Below, piece after piece: positions 53,318 through 61,721 of a DNA stretch of 62,585 nucleotides. Numbering within the stretch: position 1 is the stretch's first letter; each line of letters begins with the position of its first letter. Source of the stretch: Bacteroidales bacterium UBA6431. GTDB taxonomy: Bacteria; Bacteroidota; Bacteroidia; Bacteroidales; UBA932. Location of the stretch: assembly GCA_002439095.1 (NCBI GenBank), contig DJOT01000018.1, forward strand, positions 1-62,585, read 5' to 3'. The translations under genes were made by a program, and so were the position numbers. The notes beneath the pieces are model-generated. The model was not told the DNA's origin. It ran no database searches and worked only from the letters and a program-made list of their open reading frames with translations.

Positions 53318-53824
53318 ATGCTAACAATGTTTTTGAGCGCGGTATGCGCATTGGGCCTAAATGCCGCAATGGTGGCGGCACCGGCCGATACAATTGACAG
53401 ATACATCATCAACGGACAGCTGATAGAGAAGTTCGACGGCAGTCAGCTGGTCGGCAAGACGGTAAGCGACTACAAGATCACTCTCGCCAAGGGAAATTCC
53501 GGTGAAGCAGTCGTGCGGATGCATGTTATCGGGACTGACGGAAAGAAGGTGAAGGAAATCAAATCCGCCACCGTGGTTGAGGGAGTGCATCCTGAAGATA
53601 TTGAGGTCAATGTCAACGGCAAAACGTACAACAGCTCCAATTCCACGGTGCTACTCACATCAGCGGTCTACATCATCGACGGGAAGAAGTGTGACAAGGA
53701 TGCTTTGACGAAGATCAAGCCTGAATCAATCGCTTCCATGACAGTCTACAAACCAGGCTCCAAGGAGGCTGTCAAACTCTCCGGAAAGAGCGACGTCACC
53801 GTCATCGAGGTAGTCACCAAATAG
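53318..53824 (+). CDS. Exported stand-alone TonB-plug-like domain protein
   Basis: 168 residues, start chosen at 53318 (MLTMFLSAVCALGLNAAMVAAPA, a signal peptide). The C-terminal half reads VYIIDGKKCDKDALTKIKPESIASMTVYKPGSKEAV...DVTVIEVVTK. This follows the plug-domain pattern of SusC-type receptors (YIVDG...L..L.P.DIESI.VLKD...GVI.ITTK) but with no barrel after it. Such isolated plug-like domains also occur at the ends of some M56/BlaR1-like sensors. It lies downstream of the ECF sigma and membrane protein and may be the exported partner of that signalling unit. Confidence 0.6.
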   Translation: MLTMFLSAVCALGLNAAMVAAPADTIDRYIINGQLIEKFDGSQLVGKTVSDYKITLAKGNSGEAVVRMHVIGTDGKKVKEIKSATVVEGVHPEDIEVNVNGKTYNSSNSTVLLTSAVYIIDGKKCDKDALTKIKPESIASMTVYKPGSKEAVKLSGKSDVTVIEVVTK

Positions 53825-53846
53825 TTTTGTTCGGCACCCGCTTCTT

Positions 53847-53879
53847 CTGCCTGAGGCCCCGCGGCTTCAGGCAGTTTTT
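53847..53879 (+). terminator. Terminator of the ECF sigma operon
   Basis: CTGCCTGA.GCC pairs with GGC.TCAGGCAG (53847-53874) around a short loop and is followed by five T. It lies between convergent transcription units. Confidence 0.82.
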
Positions 53880-53896
53880 CGTCTCGGGCGAGACAG

Positions 53897-55153
53897 TTAT
53901 TTTTGACATTTGCCAAGATCCGGCAGCCACAGGGCAATGATGCCGATGAGGGGGAGCAGGCTGCTGATGCGGAAGATGAACTCGATGCTGGTACGGTCCG
54001 CGAGCCAGCCGAAAAACGCCGAGCCGAGCCCGCCGATGCCGAACATCAGCCCGAAGAACACCCCGGAGATCATACCGACCCTGTCCGGCAGGAGTTCAGT
54101 GGCGTAGACGATTATTGACGGGAATGCCGAGGCGATGATGAATCCCGTTATGGCCGCCATGATGATGGTCCATCCGAGGCTGAGATGCGGCATCGCCAAG
54201 GCGAACGGAGCGGCCCCGAGTATGGAGATGAGTATGATGCGCTTGCGCCCGAACCTGTCGCCGAGCGCCCCGCCTATTACTGTCCCTGCGGCGAAGGCGG
54301 CCAGATATGCGAAGAGGCAGAGCTGCGATGACTTGACATCCAGGGCGAATTTGTCCATAAGGAAAAATGTGAAGTAACTGGTCATCGAAGCTGTGAAGAA
54401 GTACTTGGAGAACAGCAGGATGACAAGTATCACAAGGGCTCTTCGGACTAGCCGGGCGGAGAGCGGGCGTCCCGGGCTGGCGTTCTTTTCTGAACTGCGC
54501 GTGGCGGTGAGGCTGCGGCTGTACCATTTCCCGACCACAAGAAGCAAGAGGGCTGCGGCAATTGCAGCCAGGGCGAACCAGCTGATCGCACCTTGCCCGT
54601 GCGGGAGCACTATCGCTGCGGCCAGGAGCGGGCCTATGGCATTGCCGCCGTTGCCCCCGACCTGAAATATGGACTGGGCCAGGCTCTTGCGCCCGCCGGA
54701 TGCCAGCTGGGCCGCGCGCGAGGCTTCCGGATGAAACACCGATGAACCGAGTCCTACAAGGCCCACCGACAGGAGGATCAGCGCAAGGGTGTTGCTTGTG
54801 GAGAGCAGCAGAAGGCCGCATAGGGTGAAGCACATCCCTATCGAGAGGGAGTAGGGCTTCGGGTTGCGGTCGGCATACAGACCCGTGAAAGGCTGCAGGA
54901 TGGAGGATGTCATCTGGAAGACCAGGGTTATCAGACCTATCTGCGTGAAAGTGAATCCGAACTTCTCCTTGAGTATCGGATAGACAGCCGGGATGACCGA
55001 CTGGATCATGTCGTTGAGCAGATGTGATACGCTGATTATCAGCAGGATCCCGAAAGCAGTGCGGCTGGCGCTGTCTGGGGTGGCTGCGCTGGTGGTGGCG
55101 GTGTGGCTGTCTGTTTTGCTTGCGGCGGTAGCTGCTTTGTTGTCTGTCTTCAT
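53897..55153 (-). CDS. MFS exporter, fosmidomycin-resistance (Fsr)-like
   Basis: A 418-residue inner-membrane protein with 12 hydrophobic helices after a Thr/Ala/Ser-rich N-terminal tail of about 30 residues. The block SVSHLLNDMIQSVIPAVYPILKEKFG, followed by IGLITLVFQMTSSILQP and FHPEASRAAQLASGGRKSLAQSIFQVGGNGG, is the pattern of the Fsr group of the major facilitator superfamily. Relatives export fosmidomycin and other drugs; the natural substrate is unknown. It has its own promoter at 55226-55255. Confidence 0.88.
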   Translation of the reverse strand: MKTDNKAATAASKTDSHTATTSAATPDSASRTAFGILLIISVSHLLNDMIQSVIPAVYPILKEKFGFTFTQIGLITLVFQMTSSILQPFTGLYADRNPKPYSLSIGMCFTLCGLLLLSTSNTLALILLSVGLVGLGSSVFHPEASRAAQLASGGRKSLAQSIFQVGGNGGNAIGPLLAAAIVLPHGQGAISWFALAAIAAALLLLVVGKWYSRSLTATRSSEKNASPGRPLSARLVRRALVILVILLFSKYFFTASMTSYFTFFLMDKFALDVKSSQLCLFAYLAAFAAGTVIGGALGDRFGRKRIILISILGAAPFALAMPHLSLGWTIIMAAITGFIIASAFPSIIVYATELLPDRVGMISGVFFGLMFGIGGLGSAFFGWLADRTSIEFIFRISSLLPLIGIIALWLPDLGKCQK

Positions 55154-55225
55154 CTTTGTGTGCTCCTGCCTTAAGAAATATCTGCCCCGGTGTTACTTTC
55201 TGGGACGAGACCCCTGGCCGGCGCG

Positions 55226-55255
55226 CAAAGATACACCTTTCCTGTCGGATTGCAA
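55226..55255 (-). promoter_or_regulatory. Promoter of the MFS exporter
   Basis: On the minus strand TTG (55253-55255), 19 bp, TATCTTTG (55226-55233): a full consensus match. The leader is about 65 nt. Confidence 0.8.
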
Positions 55256-55356
55256 TGCGGCCGCTGTTCGTTCCTATCCCTGCCCCTGATTTCCTTTGTC
55301 CTTGCCCCGACTGCCTATGCCTCTGCCCAAAGTGCCCTTCGGGCCAGATCTTCAAA

Positions 55357-55572
55357 AGGTTGGGGTAAAAATCGAGAAAAATACCCCAACCTTCAGAACA
55401 GGTATGGTTTAGAGGCACGTCGGGGCGAGGTGGAGTTCAAAGGTTGGGGATAAAATCACAAAAAACACCCCTACCTTTGCCGCAAGGTAGCCTTGGAGTG
55501 CCGTGCATGGAGGGTGCCGTGTAAAAGGTAGGGGAAGAAAACGCCGAAAATACCCCAACCTTCGGCTGGCAC
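55357..55572. repeat. REP family A array, three units, 84-85 bp period
   Basis: AGGTTGGGG, AGGTTGGGG and AGGTAGGGG begin at 55357, 55441 and 55526. Each is paired with ACCCCAACCTT or ACCCCTACCTT to make a 10-11 bp stem. The tail hairpin (GGAGTGCCGTGCA) is best kept after the second unit. Confidence 0.82.
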
Positions 55573-55690
55573 CTTTGCTTCCGCCCGTTCCTTGTCCCCG
55601 TTCCTTGCCATCGTTTCTGCCCCGTTCATGCCACCGCCCCGAGCTCAGTGCCCGTCGCCCCGAGCTCAGTTCTCAGTGCCCTGCCGCCCC

Positions 55691-55807
55691 GTGCGCACGA
55701 GACCGATCCCGTGCGTGAAAAGCCGTCTGGTGCGCACGAGGACGTTGGAAAATCTTCGCCGTGCGCACAAGGCCGTCTGGTGCGCACAGAATCGACTTCG
55801 TGCGCAC
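55691..55807. repeat. 117-bp six-site GTGCGCAC element (family C, copy 2)
   Basis: Octamers begin at 55691, 55711, 55730, 55761, 55780 and 55800: the same 20-19-31-19-20 spacing as at 43100, again with GTGCGTGA as the second site. The segment AAAGCCGTCTGGTGCGCAC is identical in both copies, while the 23-bp centre and the 12-bp outer gaps differ. It ends 32 bp before the tracrRNA terminator tail. Confidence 0.85.
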
Positions 55808-55838
55808 GAGAATGGGGAACATGTGGCGGGTTGCGGCT

Positions 55839-55867
55839 AAAAAAAGAGCGAATCATGCGATCCGCTC
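55839..55867 (-). terminator. tracrRNA terminator
   Basis: On the minus strand GAGCGGATC pairs with GATTCGCTC (one G-U) around a 4-base loop (55846-55867), and seven T follow (55839-55845). Confidence 0.88.
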
Positions 55868-55917
55868 TAAATGTTTGCACAACGGAATAATCCTTATTGT
55901 GAATTGCTTCTTTTGTT
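55839..55917 (-). ncRNA. tracrRNA of the type II-C CRISPR system
   Basis: The minus strand reads AACAAAAGAAGCAATTCACA at its 5' end. This is complementary to the repeat end GTTGTGAATTGCTT, with 14 consecutive pairs counting a terminal G-U, and continues past a one-base bulge through CTTTT. After the anti-repeat comes the short AAGGATTATTCCGTT stem, a linker CAAACATTT and the terminator hairpin. This order (anti-repeat, small stem, linker, terminator) is that of II-C tracrRNAs in Bacteroidota. Expected length is about 78 nt. It guides crRNA maturation by RNase III and loading into Cas9. It is divergent from cas9, with the two promoters back to back. Confidence 0.88.
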
Positions 55918-55920
55918 CCG

Positions 55921-55950
55921 CAAAAATAGTAATATCAAATGGAAATACAA
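55921..55950 (-). promoter_or_regulatory. tracrRNA promoter
   Basis: On the minus strand TTG (55948-55950), 19 bp, TATTTTTG (55921-55928). Transcription would start at about 55917, exactly at the anti-repeat. Confidence 0.85.
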
Positions 55951-55960
55951 TAAAAATTGT

Positions 55961-55968
55961 TAGTTTTG
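55961..55968 (+). promoter_or_regulatory. -7 element of cas9-cas1-cas2
   Basis: TAGTTTTG fits TAnnTTTG, 22 bp before the cas9 ATG. The -33 position lacks TTG, so the cas operon may be weaker than the tracrRNA. Confidence 0.6.
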
Positions 55969-55990
55969 TGGAAACTACAACCAATTTCAG

Positions 55991-58900
55991 ATGAAAAAAG
56001 TATTGGGACTTGACCTTGGGACGACCAGTATCGGTTGGGCATTGGTCAATCAGGCAGAATCAAGCGGTGAGCATTCTTCAATAATCGCAACAGGTGTCAG
56101 GGTCAACCCCTTGACAACTGACGAGAAAGACAGCTTTGAGAAAGGTAAAGCAATAACAACCAATGCCGACCGCCGTCAAAAGCGCGGCATGCGGAGAAAC
56201 CTGCAGCGTTACAAGCTCCGCCGGGAACACCTGTTGTCTGTTCTCAGGCGTGAAGGATGGATAAGTGAGGATACTGTGCTGTCCGAGCAGGGAGCGCGTT
56301 CGACTTATCAGACCTTCAGACTTAGGGCAGCTGCTCCTGCAGAGGAAATCTCCCTTGAAGATTTGTCACGTGTCCTGCTGATGATCAACCGCAAACGCGG
56401 ATATAAGAGCAACCGTAAAACTGACAAGGGAGAGGAGGGGCATCTGATTGACGGGATGGAAGTTGCCCGTACACTTTATGATGAAGGACTTACTCCTGGA
56501 GAGTATTCTCTGCGTCTTGTAAATGAAGGAAAGCGTGTACTGCCTGACTATTATCGCTCGGATTTGGTGGCGGAACTGGAGAAAATCTGGTCATCCCAGA
56601 AAGTCTGGTATCCGGATATCCTTACGGATGAGTTCAAAAACAGCATCGAGAATGACGGACGCAACGGGGTCATCAAGAAATTCCTTAGCCGATACTCTAT
56701 TTATACTGCTGACAATAAGGGTAAAGACAAGAAAAAGACTGCACTCGAATGGAGGGTTAAAGCCCTCGCGGATCAGCTTGATAAAGAGACTCTTGCCTAT
56801 GTAATAGCAGACTTGAAAGGTGCTATACAGGGTTCAAGCGGATATTTGGGTGCAATCAGTGATCGTAGCAAGGAACTTGTTTTTGACAATCTTACAGTCG
56901 GCCAGTATCTCTGGCGGCAAATTGAACAGGATCCCAATTATAGCACGCGAAACAAAGTCTTTTACCGGCAGGACTATATGGATGAATTCGAGCGTATCTG
57001 GGTATGCCAAAAACGTTTTCATCCGGAACTGAACGATGAACTGAAGTCGGAAATCCGCGATGTTGTGATCTTTTATCAGCGGCGGCTCAAATCCCAGAAA
57101 AACCTTATAAGTTTCTGCGAATTTGAAACTCGTGACATCACCGTGGAGGAGGCCGGTGTGCAAAAAGTCAAGAAATGCGGATGCCGTGTGGCCCCACGCT
57201 CATCGTTGATTTTCCAGGAATTCAAGATATGGTCAGTCCTCAACAATATCTCCGTCAAGAGCAAGACGGATGGCAGTACCGTTGAGGTCACTGATGAGAT
57301 GAAGAGGCGACTTTTTGATTATCTTTCTGTAAATGACAAGATTACAGTGTCCGACATGCTGCGCCTCTTTGAACTCAAGCCGAAAGGGTATGATGTCAAT
57401 TATAAGGAGATTCAGGGAAATTTGACTTTGGCTGAATTGTACCGTAAGTTTTTTGAGGTCGTTTCAGCCAGCGGGAACGGTGAACACGATCTTGCGAAGC
57501 TGTCGTATTCCGGGGCGTATAAGATTCTGTTTGAGGTGTATAGTGCGTTGGGGTTCAGTACTGAAATCCTTACGTTTGACGCTTCCTTGCCAAAGAAAGA
57601 GTATGAATGTCAGCCTCTTTTCAAACTCTGGCATCTTCTCTATTCTTATGAGGGGGATAACTCCAAGACCGGGGACGCGAGCCTTATTCGCAGAGTGGCG
57701 GAAATCTGCCGGATGCCGGAGGAATATGCCCGGATTATAGCATCTGTAAAGTTACTTGATGACTATGCTTCACTCAGCCACAAGGCCATGAAGAAGATCC
57801 TGCCGCACCTGAAGGATGGCTGTGCTTATGACGAGGCATGTGCTCGGGCCGGGTACAACCATTCTTCTTCCATGACAAAAGAAGAGAATGAGGCTCGGGT
57901 TCTTAAAGACAGGCTTGAGGTGCTTCCGAAAGGAGCGTTGCGCAACCCGGTGGTGGAGAAAATCCTCAACCAGATGGTCAATGTCGTAAACACCTTGGCG
58001 GATGAATACGGGAAGCCGGATGAGATCCATATTGAGATGGCCCGTGAACTTAAGCAGAATGCAAAGCAGAGGGAGAAGGCAACTAAAGATATTGCTGACA
58101 ATACGAAGCGTGACGAGGAGATAGTGAAAAAACTTCAGGAGGAGTTTGGACTTAAGTATGTCAGCAAAAAGGATATCCTGCGGTACAGGCTCTATGAGGA
58201 GCTTAAGTCGCTCGGATATAAGACGCTGTATTCGGGCCAGTATATTCCTAAAGATCGTCTTTTCTCCAACAGCATTGACATCGAACACATCATCCCGCAG
58301 GCCCTGATGTTTGACGATTCCTATTCCAACAAGACTCTCGAATTCAGCGATGTCAACCGTGACAAGGGGAAGGAGACGGCTTTCGATTATGTGTCAAGGA
58401 AATACGGCCCAGCAGAGTTGGACGCATATAAGCTTCGTGTCCATGAGCTTTATTCTCATGAGGTGATTTCGGCCCGCAAACGTGACCGTCTGCTTATGAG
58501 GCAGAGTGATATTCCATCGGACTTCGTCAATCGCGATCTGACTAATTCACAGTACATAGCACGTAAATCCACGGAAATGCTTGGCGAGTTTGTCCGTGAT
58601 GTGATGCCGACTACAGGTAGTATCACAGCACTTCTCAGGGAGCAGTGGCAGCTTGTGGATGTGATGAAAGAGCTAAATCTTCCAAAATACCGTCAGGCCG
58701 GCAAAACTTTCACAGTCACCAAGTCTGACGGGCAAAGTCTTGAGAAGATCAGTGATGACTGGACGAAGAGGAATGACCATCGTCATCATGCGATGGATGC
58801 TTTGACAATCGCTTTCACAAGGCGTTCTCATATCAAGGTCCTGAATACGCTTAACGCGCTTCCGGGTTCCGAAGATTACAGCCTGAAGGAGATGGTTACG

Positions 58901-60106
58901 ACCGTGTTGCCTAATCGTAAGCGTATATTCACACCTCCTATGCCGCTCGGGGAACTCCGTTCCGCGTTCAAGTCGGCACTTGAGTCAACACTCGTTTCCA
59001 TCAAGGCTAAAAACAAAGTCGCGACCAGGAATGTCAACAAATCAAAGGTCAAGAACGGAACAATCGCTGTTGAGACATTGACCCCTCGTGGACAGCTGCA
59101 TAAAGAGCAGGTATACGGCCGCCGAAAAGTATATGAGCCATTCGAGGTGACGGTCGGAGGCAAGATGGATGCTGCCATGATTGCTTCTGTGGCTTCAAGG
59201 GCCGAACGTGAGGCCTTGAAGCGGCGGCTTGAGGCGTTTGGGGGTGACCCCAAGAAAGCCTTCACCGGCAAGAACTCTCTGGAGAAGAATCCTCTGTATG
59301 TGGACGAACTCCAGTCAGTTGCTGTTCCGGCCAAAGTGAAGTGCGTGAGAATGAAGGAGGTATATAGCATCAGGAAGGAGATCGGGCCGGATATCAGTGT
59401 GGATAAGGTCGTTGACGGGCGCGTCCGTGCTCTTCTCAAAGCCAGGCTTGACGAGTATGGTGGAGATCCGAAGAAGGCCTTTGTTAATCTTGAGGAGAAA
59501 CCGATATGGATGGATGAGTCCAAGGGGATCAAAATGAAGAAAGTGACCATAGCCGAGAACTTTGACCTTTGCGCTATCCGGGACAAGAGGGACAAGGATG
59601 GAAAACTGATTTTGGATTCTGCCGGCAACACGATTCCGTCGGATTATGTCAATCCTCGAAATAACCATCACATTGCAATCTATGAAGATGCGGATGGCAA
59701 TTATCAGGAGCTGGTCGTGACTCTTCTTGAGGCACTTCAACGCAAGACTGCCGGGCTGCCTGTTATTGATAAGACGTACCATGAGGATCTCGGCTGGAAG
59801 TTTGTTTTCAGCATGAAACTCAACGAGATGTTTGTCTTCCCGAATCCGGCAACCGGCTTCGACCCTTCAGAGATGGATCTGATGGATCCGGCAAATTATG
59901 CGGCGATAAGTCCTAATCTATTCAGGGTGCAGACATTGAGTAGTGGTGATTATCGTTTCAGGCATCATCTGGAGACATCTATAGAGAGTGATAAAGAACT
60001 TAAGGATGTGACTTGGAAAAGATTAAAAAGTCTGTCCTCACTAAAAGGTATCGTCAAAGTCCGCATCAACCACATAGGGCAGATAGTCGCAGTGGGGGAG
60101 TATTGA
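55991..60106 (+). CDS. cas9: Cas9 endonuclease, type II-C
   Basis: A 1371-residue RNA-guided DNA nuclease. RuvC-I LGLDLGTTSIGWAL has Asp8. The Arg-rich bridge helix (NADRRQKRGMRRNLQRYKLRREHLL) is at about 55-80 and the REC lobe at 80-660. RuvC-II IHIEMARELKQN has Glu682. The HNH domain SIDIEHIIPQALMFDDS has His766, and the RuvC-III motif HHAMDALTIA has His932 and Asp936. All catalytic residues are present. The C-terminal wedge/PAM-interacting part contains two copies of a GGDPKKAF motif (about 1085 and 1160). At 1371 residues it is long for II-C, as is usual for Bacteroidota. It is followed by cas1 and cas2 without csn2 or cas4. The PAM cannot be read. Confidence 0.97.
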   Translation: MKKVLGLDLGTTSIGWALVNQAESSGEHSSIIATGVRVNPLTTDEKDSFEKGKAITTNADRRQKRGMRRNLQRYKLRREHLLSVLRREGWISEDTVLSEQGARSTYQTFRLRAAAPAEEISLEDLSRVLLMINRKRGYKSNRKTDKGEEGHLIDGMEVARTLYDEGLTPGEYSLRLVNEGKRVLPDYYRSDLVAELEKIWSSQKVWYPDILTDEFKNSIENDGRNGVIKKFLSRYSIYTADNKGKDKKKTALEWRVKALADQLDKETLAYVIADLKGAIQGSSGYLGAISDRSKELVFDNLTVGQYLWRQIEQDPNYSTRNKVFYRQDYMDEFERIWVCQKRFHPELNDELKSEIRDVVIFYQRRLKSQKNLISFCEFETRDITVEEAGVQKVKKCGCRVAPRSSLIFQEFKIWSVLNNISVKSKTDGSTVEVTDEMKRRLFDYLSVNDKITVSDMLRLFELKPKGYDVNYKEIQGNLTLAELYRKFFEVVSASGNGEHDLAKLSYSGAYKILFEVYSALGFSTEILTFDASLPKKEYECQPLFKLWHLLYSYEGDNSKTGDASLIRRVAEICRMPEEYARIIASVKLLDDYASLSHKAMKKILPHLKDGCAYDEACARAGYNHSSSMTKEENEARVLKDRLEVLPKGALRNPVVEKILNQMVNVVNTLADEYGKPDEIHIEMARELKQNAKQREKATKDIADNTKRDEEIVKKLQEEFGLKYVSKKDILRYRLYEELKSLGYKTLYSGQYIPKDRLFSNSIDIEHIIPQALMFDDSYSNKTLEFSDVNRDKGKETAFDYVSRKYGPAELDAYKLRVHELYSHEVISARKRDRLLMRQSDIPSDFVNRDLTNSQYIARKSTEMLGEFVRDVMPTTGSITALLREQWQLVDVMKELNLPKYRQAGKTFTVTKSDGQSLEKISDDWTKRNDHRHHAMDALTIAFTRRSHIKVLNTLNALPGSEDYSLKEMVTTVLPNRKRIFTPPMPLGELRSAFKSALESTLVSIKAKNKVATRNVNKSKVKNGTIAVETLTPRGQLHKEQVYGRRKVYEPFEVTVGGKMDAAMIASVASRAEREALKRRLEAFGGDPKKAFTGKNSLEKNPLYVDELQSVAVPAKVKCVRMKEVYSIRKEIGPDISVDKVVDGRVRALLKARLDEYGGDPKKAFVNLEEKPIWMDESKGIKMKKVTIAENFDLCAIRDKRDKDGKLILDSAGNTIPSDYVNPRNNHHIAIYEDADGNYQELVVTLLEALQRKTAGLPVIDKTYHEDLGWKFVFSMKLNEMFVFPNPATGFDPSEMDLMDPANYAAISPNLFRVQTLSSGDYRFRHHLETSIESDKELKDVTWKRLKSLSSLKGIVKVRINHIGQIVAVGEY

Positions 60107-60107
60107 T

Positions 60108-61028
60108 ATGATAAAGAGAACCCTTTATTTCGGCAACCCTGCCTACCTGTCATTGAGCAACAGGCAGCTCGTGGTGGAGAAGCCTTCGGACGGAGACCTG
60201 CCGTTCGGGGACGGGCCGCCGCGCAGGACCATCCCGGTAGAAGATATCGGGGTGATAGTCATAGATAACCGTCAGGTCACGATTACTTCGGCCCTGATGG
60301 CTGCGCTCTTGGACAACAATGCGGCTGTCATCAACTGTGACGAGAAATCCATGCCGGCAGGGCTGCTCTTGCCGCTTGAAGCCAACACGGTGCAGAGTGA
60401 GCGTTTCCGCAGTCAGATTGATGCATCCCTTCCTCTCAAAAAGCAGTTGTGGCAGCAGACGGTGCAGTGCAAAATTGCCAATCAGGCGGCGGTGCTCAAA
60501 TATGTTTCAGGGGAAGATGCTCGCAATATGATTATCTGGTCCGGTCAGGTGCGGAGCGGGGACAGTGAAAATATGGAAGGGCGGGCAGCGGCGTTTTATT
60601 GGAAGAACATTTTTCCGGAATTGCCGTTTTTCGTGCGTGGCCGTTATGACGGTGCCCCGAACAACCTGCTCAATTACGGCTATGCTGTTCTCCGTGCAGT
60701 GATTGCCCGTGCTCTGGTATCCAGCGGGCTTTTGCCTACATTGGGGATCCACCATTGCAACCGCTACAATGCCTTTTGCCTTGCGGATGATGTCATGGAA
60801 CCGTACCGTCCTTATGTTGACCGGCTTGTGGTTGATATTATGTCCGACGACAATCTGTGCCCGCAGTTGACTCGTGAGATCAAGGCAAGGCTTCTTGGAA
60901 TTCCGGTGCTGGATGTAGTGATTGACGGTCGGAGGAGTCCGCTCATGCTGGCAGCCAGCCAGACCACGGCCTCGCTGGCGAAGTGTTTTGGGGGAGAGTT
61001 GAGGAAGATCGTTTATCCTGAGATGTAG
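60108..61028 (+). CDS. cas1: Cas1 integrase, type II
   Basis: 306 residues. MIKRTLYFGNPAYLSLSNRQLVV at the start, then the metal-binding residues of the family: the Glu in ENMEGRAAAFYW, the His in LPTLGIHHCNRYNAFCLADD and the acidic pair in MEPYRPYVDRLVVD. Together with Cas2 it inserts new spacers at the leader end. It begins 1 bp after the cas9 stop. Confidence 0.97.
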   Translation: MIKRTLYFGNPAYLSLSNRQLVVEKPSDGDLPFGDGPPRRTIPVEDIGVIVIDNRQVTITSALMAALLDNNAAVINCDEKSMPAGLLLPLEANTVQSERFRSQIDASLPLKKQLWQQTVQCKIANQAAVLKYVSGEDARNMIIWSGQVRSGDSENMEGRAAAFYWKNIFPELPFFVRGRYDGAPNNLLNYGYAVLRAVIARALVSSGLLPTLGIHHCNRYNAFCLADDVMEPYRPYVDRLVVDIMSDDNLCPQLTREIKARLLGIPVLDVVIDGRRSPLMLAASQTTASLAKCFGGELRKIVYPEM

Positions 61029-61031
61029 GCT

Positions 61032-61364
61032 GTGTCCAGGCTTAGCGAATATCGCGTCATGTGGGTGCTTGTATTCTTTGATCTTCCGACTGAGACCAAG
61101 AAAGAACGCAAAGCGGCTGCCAGTTTCCGTAAAGAGTTGATAGGGAATGGTTTCTCGATGTTCCAATTCTCGATTTATATCCGCCAATGTCCGTCTGTGG
61201 AAAATGCCGGGGTGCACATCCGCAGGGTCAAGGGCCTGCTTCCGGAGTATGGGAAGGTCGGTGTGATGTGCATCACGGACAAGCAGTTCTCCACTATGGA
61301 GCTTTTTATCGGGCGGAAGAACGCAGAACTTCCGTCGGTTGAGCAGCAACTGGAGCTTTTCTGA
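61032..61364 (+). CDS. cas2: Cas2, type II
   Basis: 110 residues. MSRLSEYRVMWVLVFFDLPTETKKERKAA carries the conserved Asp of the ferredoxin-like fold; the C-terminus ends in EQQLELF as in other II-C Cas2 proteins. The start is GTG at 61032, three bases after the cas1 stop; it keeps the SEYR.MW segment that is conserved, whereas the ATG at 61059 would lose it. Confidence 0.95.
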   Translation: MSRLSEYRVMWVLVFFDLPTETKKERKAAASFRKELIGNGFSMFQFSIYIRQCPSVENAGVHIRRVKGLLPEYGKVGVMCITDKQFSTMELFIGRKNAELPSVEQQLELF

Positions 61365-61448
61365 TGAGGATGTCGTAGGCTCGCGCGAGGTCGGTTCTCA
61401 TTGCTGCGGTGTTCGTAAGATGCCCCCAGTATTCATTGGTCATTTATG

Positions 61449-61533
61449 CAGGTAGGAGCGTATTTGCCCAGATTCGCTCCTACCTGAAAAGGAAGGGTGC
61501 CACAGAACGCCGTGTGGGGCAGGTGGGGTGTCT
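61449..61533. repeat. REP family A unit (diverged) after cas2
   Basis: A perfect 12-bp stem CAGGTAGGAGCG / CGCTCCTACCTG (61449-61486) is followed by the family tail GGGTGCCACAGAACGCCGTG. It could also stop cas transcription weakly, but there is no T run. Confidence 0.7.
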
Positions 61534-61630
61534 AGGTGTGAGCGGAAAGCCCGGAATCGGCTCACACCTGGCGCGTGTGTCTGGTACGGGCGGCCCGCCG
61601 TCCGTTCTTTGTTCCCGACGAAACCATGCC

Positions 61631-61669
61631 AAAACAAAGGAAACCCGACACATCATGCCGAGTTTCCTT
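61631..61669 (-). terminator. Terminator of the CRISPR array transcript
   Basis: On the minus strand AAGGAAAC pairs with GTTTCCTT, with extra CG pairs inside (61637-61669), followed by TGTTTT. It lies just past the cas2-side end of the array and faces the direction of crRNA transcription. Confidence 0.72.
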
Positions 61670-61721
61670 AATCCTATTGTTATAGGTAATTCTTTGTTTT
61701 ATAGGTCTTTGTGCAGATTGT

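Noticed and set aside
54096..55418. A 440-residue minus-strand frame overlapping the MFS gene
   Set aside because: It is the +1 shadow of the MFS gene, rich in Arg/Pro/His/Gln and without domains. The MFS frame has all family motifs and a promoter at 55226.
55896..55917. The anti-repeat considered as a stray degenerate CRISPR repeat
   Set aside because: It is followed on the minus strand by the typical tracrRNA stem and a strong terminator and preceded by a promoter at the right distance.
61032..61058. cas2 starting at the ATG at 61059
   Set aside because: It would remove the SEYR segment conserved at the N-terminus of related Cas2 proteins; GTG at 61032 is preferred.
61670..61721. The A+T-rich stretch before the first repeat considered as the CRISPR leader
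   Set aside because: Anti-repeat orientation puts the cas2 side at the downstream end of the array, and no consensus promoter faces the array there. It cannot be excluded as an integration leader.
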